Positions 1 through 9,379 of a DNA stretch of 64,000 nt are shown here, piece by piece (position 1 is the first letter of the stretch; every line of letters starts with the position of its first letter). A model generated the notes under the pieces. The model had not been told where the DNA came from and did not search any database. It saw nothing but the letters and a program-made list of their open reading frames with translations. The DNA is taken from contig NZ_JSBN01000031.1 in the NCBI RefSeq assembly GCF_000797515.1, positions 1-64,000 on the forward strand. Direction: 5' to 3'. Source of the stretch: Sphingomonas sp. Ant H11. Lineage in GTDB: Bacteria; Pseudomonadota; Alphaproteobacteria; Sphingomonadales; Sphingomonadaceae. A program made the translations under genes and the position numbers.

Positions 1-2804
1 GGCGATGCCGGCCAGCACGCAACGCCAACCCGACCGCCAAGGCGCAGGTCGAGGCGACCACCAGCCAGGCCGATCCGACCCCGCAACCCGCGACCCCGGC
101 GGTGGCTTCGCCTGCGGATGCCCCCGCTGCCGTGGATGACTCCATCGTCGTCACCGGCATCCGCGCCGGCCTTGAATCCTCGGCCAAGATCAAGCGTCAG
201 TCGGTGTTGATCGTCGACTCGGTCTCCGCCGAAGACGTCGGCAAGCTGCCTGACGTATCGATCGCGGACTCGCTCGCACGCTTGCCCGGCGTGACCGCGC
301 AGCGGCTTGAAGGCCGCGACCAGCGCCTGTCGATCCGCGGCCTCGGGCCCGATTTCTCGACGACGCTGCTCAACGGCCGCGAACAGGTCACCGTCGCGAC
401 AATCGTGGCGTGGAATATGACCAGTATCCGTCGGAATTCTTCAAGACCGTCAACGTGTACAAGTCGGCCGACGCCTCGCTGGTCGCCGCCGGCATTTCGG
501 GCACGGTCGACCTGCGCATGCTGCGCCCGCTCGATCAAGGCAAACGCGTCATCGCGGTCAGCGCGCGCGGGGAAATGAACGGGATCAACAAGCTCAATCC
601 CGACGGCACGCGCTACGGCTATCGGGCCTCGGCGACCTATGTCGACAAATTCGCCAACGACACGCTTGGCATCGCGCTGGGTGCGTCGGCCACGCTGACC
701 CCGTCGCAGGACGAGCGCTACAACGCCTGGGGCTATGCCGGCAGCGGCACCGCAGCCAGCCCATTCGTGCTCGGCGGTGCCAAGCCCTATGTCCAGTCGA
801 ACGAGCTGAAGCGCTATGGCGGCGTGGCGACGATCGAATGGCGGCCCTCGGACGTGTTCCACTCGACCTTCGACGCGCTCTATTCGCATTTCGAGGAAAC
901 GCAGCATCTGCGCGGCATCGAATTCCCGCTCGGCTTTTCCAGCCCCACGCAAAGCGGCGTGACGGTGAGCGATGGTTTCGCAACCACCACGACCTTCTCG
1001 GGCGTGCATGCGATCCAGCGCAACGACTATAACCAGCGCAAGGCGGAGAATTTCTCGTTCGGCTGGAACAACGACCTGAAGCTGAGCGAGAAAATCCACC
1101 TCAACGTCGATGCGAGCTGGAGCCATGCCACGCGCACCGACTTCCTGCTCGAGACCTATACCGGCGTCGGCTATGGCGGCACCGGCCCCAACGACACCGT
1201 CAAGGTCACGCAGCAGGCGAACGGCATCTACAAGATCGTGCCGACGCTCGATTATACCGACACCAGCGTGTTCAAGCTGACCGATCCGCAAGGCTGGGGC
1301 TATAACGGCACGCAGGCCGTGGTGCAGTCCGGCTTCCTCAACCGCCCAAGCTTCAAGGACGACCTCAAGTCGCTGCGCGCCAGCCTGAATGGCGAGTTCG
1401 ACAACAGCATCGTCAAAAGCTGGGAGGCCGGTGCCAATTACAGCCGCCGCGAGAAAACCAGCGCCTACCAGTCCTACTTCCTCTGCCCCAAGGGCGCGGG
1501 CACGAATTGCACCGTCGCAAGCGGCACGCCCACTTCGGCACCGATCCCGAGCCAGGCGATCCTCGGCAAGATCCCGCTCGACTATCTCGGTGTGCCGGCG
1601 GTGCTCGCGCTCAATCCGCTGTATCTCTACAATAACAGCTTCAACACCTTCTACGACAACCGTCCGTCGTCGTTGGTGCGCGACAATGTCGTGACCGAAA
1701 ACGTCTATACCGGCTATGCCAAGATCACCATCGACGGCGACGTGGGGGGGCAAGGCGCTCAAGGGCTCGATCGGAACGCAAGTCGTGCATAGCGAGCAGC
1801 GCTCCGACGGCCAGATCGCCAGTGTCGTCAACGGCGTGGTGACGATCGCCCCGGCCTCGCAGAAGGTGAGCTACACCAACGTGCTGCCCTCGGCGACGAT
1901 GGCGGTGGAGCTGATCCCGCTTGGGTACGTCAAGCTTGGTGCATCGCAGACGATGGTGCGCCCGCGCCTCGATCAGGAGCGCGTCACGCAGGATGTCGCC
2001 ATCAACGTCGCCAACATCCAGACCAACAATACCAATGCCGGGCTCAATCCGGTGTTCACCTCGTCCGGCGGCAACGTCGCGCTGAAGCCCTATCAGTCGA
2101 CCAATATCGACGTGTCGCTGGAAAAATATTTCCACGGCGGCGGCTATGTCGCGCTGTCGGGCTATTTCAAGCATCTCACCGACTTCGTCGATCCCAATAA
2201 CAGCTATGCCTATGACTTCTCATCGCTGCTCGGCGCGTTGACCCCGGCCCAGCAAGCGATCGTCACCGCCAACAAGCTGACCATCGGCAATGTCAGCGCC
2301 CCCGCCAACACCGGGCGTGGCACGGTGCTGGGGCTGGAGGCGACGGTGTCGGTGCCGTTCAAGTCGCTGACCAAGGTGCTGGATGGTTTCGGGGTGTTTG
2401 TCTCGGGCAATTACACCGAATCCGAGATCAAGTTCGCGAGCAACCCGACCCAGCCGATTACGTTGCCCGGCCTGTCCAAATGGACCGGCAGCGGCACCGT
2501 CTATTACGAGAAGAACGGCTTCCAGGCGCGCGTGAACTATCGCTACCGCTCGTCGTTCCTGGCCGAGGTGGCCGGCCTTTCGGCCAACCCGACCTATCGC
2601 ACCGCGCGATCGGAAGGCATCCTCGACGCGCAGATCGGTTATGAATTCCAGGAGGGCTTCCTCAAGGGCTTCGCGATCCTCGCTCAGGCGAAGAACCTCA
2701 CCGACCGGCCGTTCGTGACCTATCAGAATGACGACCCGCGCCAGGTGATCGATTATCAGCGCTACGGACGGGACTATTATCTGGGCGTCACGTACAAGTT
2801 CTGA
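1..2804 (+). CDS. TonB-dependent receptor (5' end outside window; two frameshifts)
   Basis: Outer-membrane active transporter, probably for malto- or gluco-oligosaccharides given the GH13/GH31 operon downstream. The plug domain is clear: IVVTGIRAGLESSAKIKRQ near 140-200, then SIADSLARLPGVTAQR and IRGLGPDF, as in the Xanthomonas-Caulobacter TonB receptor family. The barrel ends in the aromatic terminus YLGVTYKF at 2804. The reading frame is open from base 3, so the start and signal peptide lie outside the window or are lost to a further frame change near base 20. Two frame breaks are visible: one missing base near 396-398 (NGREQVTV then DNRGVEYDQYPSEF in the next frame) and one extra G in the G7 run at 1744-1750 (ITIDGDVGG then KALKGSIGTQVVHSEQ). 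With both corrected the protein is about 900 residues, normal for the family. The breaks are more likely sequencing errors than gene decay. Confidence 0.9.
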
Positions 2805-2818
2805 ACGACGATGCCATC

Positions 2819-2849
2819 GGCGAGCGGTGGGGGCTCCTCACCGCTCGCC
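2819..2849 (+). terminator. Hairpin between receptor and halogenase operon
   Basis: An 11-bp perfect stem (GGCGAGCGGTG at 2819-2829, CACCGCTCGCC at 2839-2849) with a 9-base loop sits 15 bases after the receptor stop. Only short T runs follow it, so it is more likely an attenuator or mRNA 3'-end stabiliser than a complete intrinsic terminator. It would allow high receptor expression and lower expression of the enzymes downstream. Confidence 0.55.
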
Positions 2850-2888
2850 CTTCCGGTACCTGAAATTGAGTAAGCGGGGACGCGGACC

Positions 2889-4419
2889 ATGGCCAATCCT
2901 GCGGAGCCGAATGGCTCCAGACCGATCCGGATCGTCATTGCCGGCGGCGGCACCGCCGGTTGGATGACGGCGGCCACGTTCGCGCGCTTTCTGGAGGTCG
3001 GCTTCGAAATCGACCTGATCGAATCCGAGGAGATCGGCACGGTCGGCGTGGGCGAGGCGACGATCCCCCAAATCCGGCTGTTCAACGACGCGCTCGGGCT
3101 GGACGAGGACGCGTTTCTGCGCGCGACACAGGGGACGTACAAACTCGGCATCGAATTTGTCGATTGGGGTGCACCCGGCCAGCGCTACATGCACGCCTTT
3201 GGCGACATCGGCCGCGATGTCGGGTTGCTGCCGTTCCATCATTATTGGCTGCGCGCGCGAAAACTGGGGCTGGCGGGCGATCTCGCGGCCTATTCGCTGA
3301 ACAACCAGGCGGCGCTGGCGGAGCGGATGCAGCGCGGTCCGGCGCGTACCGCGCGCGTACTGCCGGACATGCCTTATGCCTTTCACTTCGACGCGGGTCT
3401 CTATGCGCGCCATTTGCGCCGCTACAGCGAGACGCGCGGCATCAACCGCATCGAGGGCAAGATCGTCCGCGTCACGCAGAATGATATAGGCGACGTGTCG
3501 GGGCTGGTGCTCGAAGATGGCAGCGTGGTCAGCGCGGACCTGTACATCGATTGCACCGGTTTCCGCGGCCTGCTGATCGAACAGACGCTCCACACCGGCT
3601 ATGACGACTGGACGCACTGGCTCCCCGCCGATCGCGCGCTGGCGGTGCCGTCGGCGCGCAGTGCTGCCTTCACGCCTTATACCCGTTCGACGGCGAAGGC
3701 GGCCGGCTGGCAATGGCGGATTCCGCTGCAGCATCGCACCGGTAACGGCATCGTCTATGCCTCGGCGCATCTGAGCGACGACGAGGCGACCGCGACGCTG
3801 CTCGCGGGGCTCGATGGGGGAGGCGCTCGCCGACCCGCGCCCGATCCACTTCCGCACCGGCAAGCGCCGCAAATTGTGGAACCGCAATGTCGTCGCGATC
3901 GGCCTCGCCGGGGGCTTCCTCGAACCGCTCGAATCTACCAGCATCCATTTGATCCAGTCGGCGATCGCGCGACTGATGAAGCTCCTGCCCGGCCACACCA
4001 TCGCCGAGGCCGACCGCGTCGAGTTCAATCGCCAGAGCGACTTTGAATATGAGCGCATTCGCGACTTCATCATCCTGCACTACGCCGCCAACGCGCGCAG
4101 CGAGCCGTTCTGGCGGATGTGCCGCGACATGGAGCTGCCCGAAACGTTGTCGGCCAAGATCGACCTGTGGCGCGGCAACGGCCATATCACGCGCGAGCAT
4201 GAGGAATTGTTCACCGAGGTCGGCTGGCTGCAGGTGTTCGCCGGGCAGGGCGTAATACCAACGGGGCACCATCCGCTCGCCGACGCGATCCCGGCAAGCG
4301 ACCTCGCAGAATTCATGGACACGATCGCCAAACTCAATGCCCGCGAGGTCGCCCAGATGCCGAGCCATGCCGATTTCATCGCGCGCCACTGCGCCGCGCC
4401 GCAGCCGGTGACGGCATGA
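2889..4419 (+). CDS. Flavin-dependent tryptophan-halogenase-like protein 1 (frameshifted)
   Basis: FAD-dependent halogenase family (Trp_halogenase, PrnA/RebH-like). The N-terminal dinucleotide-binding motif GGGTAGWM is at residues 19-26. GVGEATIPQI follows, and the lysine of TYKLGIEF matches the catalytic lysine of characterised halogenases. A W-x-W-x-I-type motif is present as AGWQWRIPL, and FLEPLESTSIHLIQ is the usual C-terminal signature. One extra G in the G5 run at 3816-3820 breaks the frame. Removing it joins LLAGLDG to EALADPRPIHFRTGKR and gives about 510 residues, the family length. The true substrate is unknown: family members in receptor/CAZyme loci are annotated as tryptophan 7-halogenase only by similarity. 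The stop overlaps the next gene (ATGA at 4416), so they are translationally coupled. Confidence 0.88.
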
Positions 4420-6215
4420 GCATCGCCGCCGCGCTGCTGCTGGCGCTCACTGGCCCGGCGATTGTCCCGATCGAGCAGGTGCGCGCGCGTGCGGCCGAAG
4501 ACGAAATCATCTATTTCGTGCTGCCCGATCGCTTCGACAATGCCGATCCGACCAACGACACAGGCGGGCTGACTGGCGACCGGCTGGCAACCGGCTATGA
4601 TCCGACGGCCAAGGGCTTCTATCATGGCGGCGATCTGAAGGGGCTGACACGGCGGCTTGACTATATCCAGGCGCTTGGCGTTACCGCGATCTGGATCGGG
4701 CCGATCTTCAAGAACAAGCCGGTCCAGGGCGCGGCGGGACAAGAGAGCGCGGGCTATCACGGCTATTGGATCACCGACTTCACCACGGTCGATCCGCATT
4801 TCGGCACCGATGCCGATTTCGCGACCTTCGTCGATGCGGCGCATGCGCGCGGGATCAAGGTCTATATGGACATCATCGCCAACCACACAGCCGATGTGAT
4901 CCAGTATCGCGAATGCATCGGCAAACCCTGCGCGTATCGCAGCACGGCCGATTACCCGTATCAGCGGCGCGGCGGCGTAAGCGGCACGCCGATCAATCCG
5001 GGCTTTGCCGGCGATGCCGTGCAAACGCCCGAGAATTTCGCGCGGCTGACCGACCCGGCTTATGCCTATACGCCCTTCGTGCCCGCAGCGGAGCAGACCG
5101 TCAAAGTCCCGGCGTGGCTCAACGACCCGCGTTATTATCACAATCGCGGGGACTCGACCTTTGCGGGCGAATCCGCGCGCTATGGCGATTTCGCCGGGCT
5201 CGACGACCTGATGACCGAGGACCCACGTGTCGTCGCCGGATTCATCGCCATCTACGGAAGCTGGATCGATCGCTTCGGCATTGACGGCTTCCGTGTCGAC
5301 ACCGCACGGCACGTCAATCCCGAATTCTGGCAGGCGTTCGTCCCGGCAATGCAAACGCGCGCGGCGGCGCGCGGCATCCCCAACTTCCCGATCTTCGGCG
5401 AAGTCTATTCGGAGACCGTCGATCCCGGTTATACCGCGCAATATACCCGCCGCGACGGCTTCCCCGAAATCCTCGATTTCTCGTTCCAGGCGGCGGCGCG
5501 CGCGATGCTTTCGGGCAAGGCCGGGACCGACCTCTTCGCCAAGCTGATCGACGGCGACGTCCTCTACGGAGGCGGCGACGCCACCGCGCAACGCTTGCCG
5601 ACCTTCCTTGGCAATCACGACATGGGGCGGATCGGGCATATGCTCGATCTGGCGTGGCCCAATGCGACCGAGGCCGAGCGGCTGCAGCGCCTCACGCTCG
5701 CGCATGTCCTGCTGCTGTCGGCGCGCGGCGTGCCGACAATTTATTCGGGCGACGAACAAGGCTTCACCGGCCATGGCGGCGACCAGGACGCGCGCGAGGA
5801 CCTGTTCGCCAGCCACGTCGCCAGTTACAACGACAACCGCCTGATCGGCACGGCGACGACCACCGCGACCGCGCATTTCGGCACCGAAAACCCGATTTTC
5901 CAGACGATCGCCAAGCTCGCCCAAATCCGCCGCGACCATGCCCAATTGCGCCACGGCCGCACCGTGGTGCGCGCGGCGTCGGACAAGCCCGGCCTGCTCG
6001 CCTTCACCCGCGGTGCCGATGACGGGCATGAAATCTTGGTCGCGCTCAACACCTCGAACCGGCCGGTCAGCGCCAATGTCGAAATCGGTGCGCGTTCGGC
6101 GGGCTTCACCACGCTCGCGGGCGCGTGTCCCGCACGCGCCGCCGCGCCCGGTAGTATCTCGATCACCCTGCCCCCGCTCGGCTATGCCATCTGCGCCGCC
6201 CTCCCCAGCGAATGA
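4416..6215 (+). CDS. Secreted GH13 alpha-amylase/cyclomaltodextrinase-like enzyme
   Basis: Glycoside hydrolase family 13, 599 residues, hydrolysing alpha-1,4-glucans or maltodextrins. A short hydrophobic N-terminus (MSIAAALLLALTGPAIV) suggests export to the periplasm. The catalytic triad is visible: nucleophile Asp295 in GFRVDTARH, acid/base Glu329 in IFGEVYSE, and transition-state Asp402 in LGNHDMGR. The first strand begins IIYFVLPDRFDN, and VYMDIIANHTAD is conserved region I. The start ATG overlaps the preceding halogenase stop, and its own stop overlaps the next gene as ATGA at 6212. This is the second enzyme in the five-gene overlapping run that starts at 2889. The exact specificity (amylase, cyclomaltodextrinase or maltogenic amylase) cannot be fixed from sequence. 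Confidence 0.9.
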   Translation: MSIAAALLLALTGPAIVPIEQVRARAAEDEIIYFVLPDRFDNADPTNDTGGLTGDRLATGYDPTAKGFYHGGDLKGLTRRLDYIQALGVTAIWIGPIFKNKPVQGAAGQESAGYHGYWITDFTTVDPHFGTDADFATFVDAAHARGIKVYMDIIANHTADVIQYRECIGKPCAYRSTADYPYQRRGGVSGTPINPGFAGDAVQTPENFARLTDPAYAYTPFVPAAEQTVKVPAWLNDPRYYHNRGDSTFAGESARYGDFAGLDDLMTEDPRVVAGFIAIYGSWIDRFGIDGFRVDTARHVNPEFWQAFVPAMQTRAAARGIPNFPIFGEVYSETVDPGYTAQYTRRDGFPEILDFSFQAAARAMLSGKAGTDLFAKLIDGDVLYGGGDATAQRLPTFLGNHDMGRIGHMLDLAWPNATEAERLQRLTLAHVLLLSARGVPTIYSGDEQGFTGHGGDQDAREDLFASHVASYNDNRLIGTATTTATAHFGTENPIFQTIAKLAQIRRDHAQLRHGRTVVRAASDKPGLLAFTRGADDGHEILVALNTSNRPVSANVEIGARSAGFTTLAGACPARAAAPGSISITLPPLGYAICAALPSE

Positions 6216-7846
6216 GCCTCATGACCCCATCGATCGCCCCGCCGAAACCCGATGCCGCGCCCACGACGCCCTGGTGGAAGGGGGCCGCGATCTATCAGAT
6301 CTATCCGCGCAGCTTCGCCGATTCGAATGGCGACGGTATCGGCGATTTGAATGGCATCACCGCGCATCTCGACCATGTCGCGACGCTCGGCGTCGATGCG
6401 GTGTGGCTGTCGCCCTTCTTCACCTCGCCGATGAAGGATTTCGGCTATGACGTCGCCGATTACCGCGATGTCGACCCGATCTTCGGCACGCTGGCCGATT
6501 TCGATGCGCTGATCGCGCGCGCGCATGCGCTCGGGCTGCGCGTGATTATCGACCAAGTGTATTCGCACACCTCGAACGAGCATCCGTGGTTTCAGCAAAG
6601 CCGCGCGAGCCGATCGGGCGACAAGGCCGACTGGTATGTCTGGGCCGATGCCAAGCCCGACGGCAGCCCGCCATCCAACTGGCAATCGGTGTTCGGCGGC
6701 CCGGCCTGGACGTGGGACGCGCGCCGCCAGCAATATTACATGCACAATTTCCTGAAGGAGCAGCCACAGCTCAACGGGCACAATCCGGCGGTACAACAGG
6801 CATTGCTCGATACCGCGCGCTTCTGGCTCGATCGCGGTGTGGACGGCTTCCGGCTCGATGCGATCAATTTCGCGATGCACGATCCCGCGCTGACCGATAA
6901 CCCGCCCGCCCCCGCGACCAACCGCGCACGCACGCGGCCGTTCGATTTCCAGGTCAAGCTGCACAATCAGGGCCATGCCGATATCCCGCCCTTCCTCGAG
7001 CGGATCCGCGCCTTGCTCGACGAATATGGCGCAGGGTTCACCGTCGCCGAGGTTGGCGGCGAGGACAGCGATCGCGAAATGAAGCTGTTCACCGCCGGCG
7101 GCACGCGGCTGGACAGCGCGTATGGCTTCGACTTCCTGTATGCCGAGCGTCTGACTCCAGATCTCGTCGCCGATGCGGTGGCGCGCTGGCCCGATGCGCC
7201 GGGTATCGGCTGGCCAAGTTGGGCGTTCGAAAATCACGACGCCCCGCGCGCGCTTTCGCGCTGGACAACGCCCGCGCACGCGCCGGCCTTTGCGCGCATG
7301 AAGATGCTGCTGCTGGCGTGCCTGCGTGGCAACATCTTCCTGTACCAGGGCGAGGAATTGGGGCTGACGCAAGTCGACATTCCGTTCGATGCGTTGCTCG
7401 ATCCCGAGGCGATCGCCAATTGGCCGATGACGCTGTCGCGCGATGGCGCGCGCACGCCAATGCCGTGGATCGGGAGCGCGCCCGATCTCGGCTTTGGCAG
7501 CGAGACGCCGTGGCTCCCGTTCGGGGGCGACCATAACGCGCTCGCCGCCGACCGGCAGCGCGCCGATCCGGACTCGCTGCTGCACTGGACCCGGCGGGTG
7601 CTCGCGGTGCGCAACGCCCATCCCGCGCTGCGCCAGGGCGACATCCGCATCCTGCACAGCGACGATGCGGTGCTCGCCTTCGAACGCCGCGATGCGGGCG
7701 AGCGCCTGCTGTGCGTGTTCAACCTGGGCGATGCAGCGCGCGACTGGCCGCCCCGCCTCGCACAGACAGGGACGGTGCTGCTCAGCGCGAACGACGCAAG
7801 CCCCAGCGCGCTTCCGCCCTTTTCGGGGCTGGTGCTGCGATCGTGA
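6212..7846 (+). CDS. GH13 alpha-glucosidase (oligo-1,6-glucosidase/maltase type)
   Basis: Family GH13, 544 residues, releasing glucose from malto- or isomalto-oligosaccharides. The start region WWKGAAIYQIYPRSFADSNG and GDGIGDLNGI are typical of the GH13_23/GH13_31-like alpha-glucosidases. Catalytic residues are Asp216 (GFRLDAINF), Glu280 (VAEVGGE) and Asp343 (ENHDAPR). There is no obvious signal peptide, so it probably acts in the cytoplasm on imported oligosaccharides, complementing the exported GH13 before it. It overlaps both neighbours by four bases (6212-6215 and 7843-7846). Confidence 0.92.
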   Translation: MSLMTPSIAPPKPDAAPTTPWWKGAAIYQIYPRSFADSNGDGIGDLNGITAHLDHVATLGVDAVWLSPFFTSPMKDFGYDVADYRDVDPIFGTLADFDALIARAHALGLRVIIDQVYSHTSNEHPWFQQSRASRSGDKADWYVWADAKPDGSPPSNWQSVFGGPAWTWDARRQQYYMHNFLKEQPQLNGHNPAVQQALLDTARFWLDRGVDGFRLDAINFAMHDPALTDNPPAPATNRARTRPFDFQVKLHNQGHADIPPFLERIRALLDEYGAGFTVAEVGGEDSDREMKLFTAGGTRLDSAYGFDFLYAERLTPDLVADAVARWPDAPGIGWPSWAFENHDAPRALSRWTTPAHAPAFARMKMLLLACLRGNIFLYQGEELGLTQVDIPFDALLDPEAIANWPMTLSRDGARTPMPWIGSAPDLGFGSETPWLPFGGDHNALAADRQRADPDSLLHWTRRVLAVRNAHPALRQGDIRILHSDDAVLAFERRDAGERLLCVFNLGDAARDWPPRLAQTGTVLLSANDASPSALPPFSGLVLRS

Positions 7847-9379
7847 CGCAAGCGGCGGCAGGCAAAGCGATCGTCATCCTCGGCGGCGGCACCGCCGGAT
7901 GGATGGCCGCCTGTCTGATCGCGCAGCGGTGGCCGCATGCGCAGGTGACGCTGGTCGAAAGCCCCGAGATCGGCATTGTCGGAGTCGGCGAAGGCTCGAC
8001 CCCGCAATTGAAACACTTCTTCGGCCGGCTTGGCATTGCCGAGGCCGAATGGATGCCGGCCTGCGACGCGACCTACAAGCTCGGCATCGGCTTTCACGGC
8101 TGGTCCGACCGGGCGGGCCATGGTGCCTATTTCCATCCCTTCCCGACCGCGCTCGACAGCCACACCGCACCGCATTTTTTTCTACAATACGCGCGCGCGG
8201 CGCACCGGGCGCGATGTGGCGGCGCATCCTGATCGGTTCCTGCTCCCCGCCCGGCTGGCGGCGGCGGCTTGCGCGCCGCAGCCGGACGCGAATTTCCCGT
8301 TCGAGGTGAGCTACGGCTATCATTTCGATGCCCACAAGGTTGGCGCGTTCCTCGGGCACCATGCGACGACCAAGCTGGGCGTGGTTCAGCTCCAGCGCAC
8401 CATCGCCACTGCCGAGCGCGACGCAAGCGGCGATATCGCGGCGCTGCTGTGCGACGATGGCGAGCGCATCCCGGGCGACGTCTTCCTCGATGCCAGCGGC
8501 TTTCGCAGCATCCTGTTCGAAAAGACGCTCGGCGTGCCGTTTCAGTCCTTTGCCGATACCCTGTTCAACGATCGCGCGGTCGTCCTGCCCACGCCGCGCG
8601 ACGAAGCGGCACCCTTGCCCAGTCAGACTCGCGCCACTGCGCTCAGCGCCGGATGGGTGTGGGACATCCCGCTCACCACGCGCACCGGCAATGGCTATGT
8701 CTATTCCAGCCGCCATCTTTCGCCCGATCAGGCCGAGGCGGAATTGCGCGCGCATCTCGGGGTAGGCGACGTCGGCACCGCGCGGCATCTGACGATGCGC
8801 GTTGGCCGGGTCGCCAAAAGCTGGTCGCACAACGCGCTGGCGATCGGCCTGGCGCAGGGCTTTATCGAGCCGCTTGAGGCAACGGCGCTGCACATCGTGA
8901 TGGCGACGGTCGAGGCGTTTCTGGACGCCGTCGATGCGAACGGCTTCACCCCCGCCGCCAGCGCGCCCTTCAACGAGGCGATCGCCGCGCGCTATGACGG
9001 CGTGCGCGATTACATCGTCGCGCATTACCGGCTCAACCAGCGCGGCACCGACCCGACCGGTTATTGGGCCGAGGCGCGCGCGCTGGCGCAACTGTCGGAT
9101 CCGCTCAAAGCGCTGATGTCGGCATGGTTCACCGGGGCCGATATGGCCGCGCTGGTCGAACAAATGGGAATTGGCCGCTATTACAACGCGATCAGTTGGC
9201 ATTGCCTGATGGCGGGCTATGGCACATTCCCTGACGAGCACCGCCTGGTGCCCGCCGGACCCGATATCGAACGGATCGACCTGCACAAGATCGACGACTT
9301 CCTCGATCGTTGTGCGCTGAACTTCCGCCCGCACCTGACCCACCTCCCCCGGCATTTGAAATCGAGAGACACGCGATGA
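7843..9379 (+). CDS. Flavin-dependent halogenase-like protein 2 (frameshifted)
   Basis: Second halogenase-family flavoprotein in the operon, about 510 residues after repair. It starts at a GTG overlapping the alpha-glucosidase stop (GTGA at 7843). The FAD-binding motif is ILGGGTAGWMAA, followed by GVGEGSTPQL, the putative catalytic Lys in ATYKLGIGF, AGWVWDIPLTTR, and FIEPLEATALHIV. The T7 run at 8175-8181 has one T too many: removing it joins TAPHFF to YNTRARRTGRDVAAHPDRF. Its paralogue at 2889 lies upstream in the same operon, so the two may have different substrates or redundant roles. The halogenated substrate is unknown. The stop overlaps the GH31 start (ATGA at 9376). Confidence 0.87.

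Noticed and set aside
1744..1750. G7 run as a phase-variation switch in receptor 1
   Set aside because: The same gene has a second, non-repetitive frame break near 397, and similar errors occur in unrelated housekeeping-type genes. Contingency control is therefore not supported.
197..1831. Long open frame of 544 codons on the minus strand opposite receptor 1
   Set aside because: It is an antisense shadow in high-GC DNA, rich in Arg/Ala/Val with no motif, while the plus strand encodes a clear TonB receptor.
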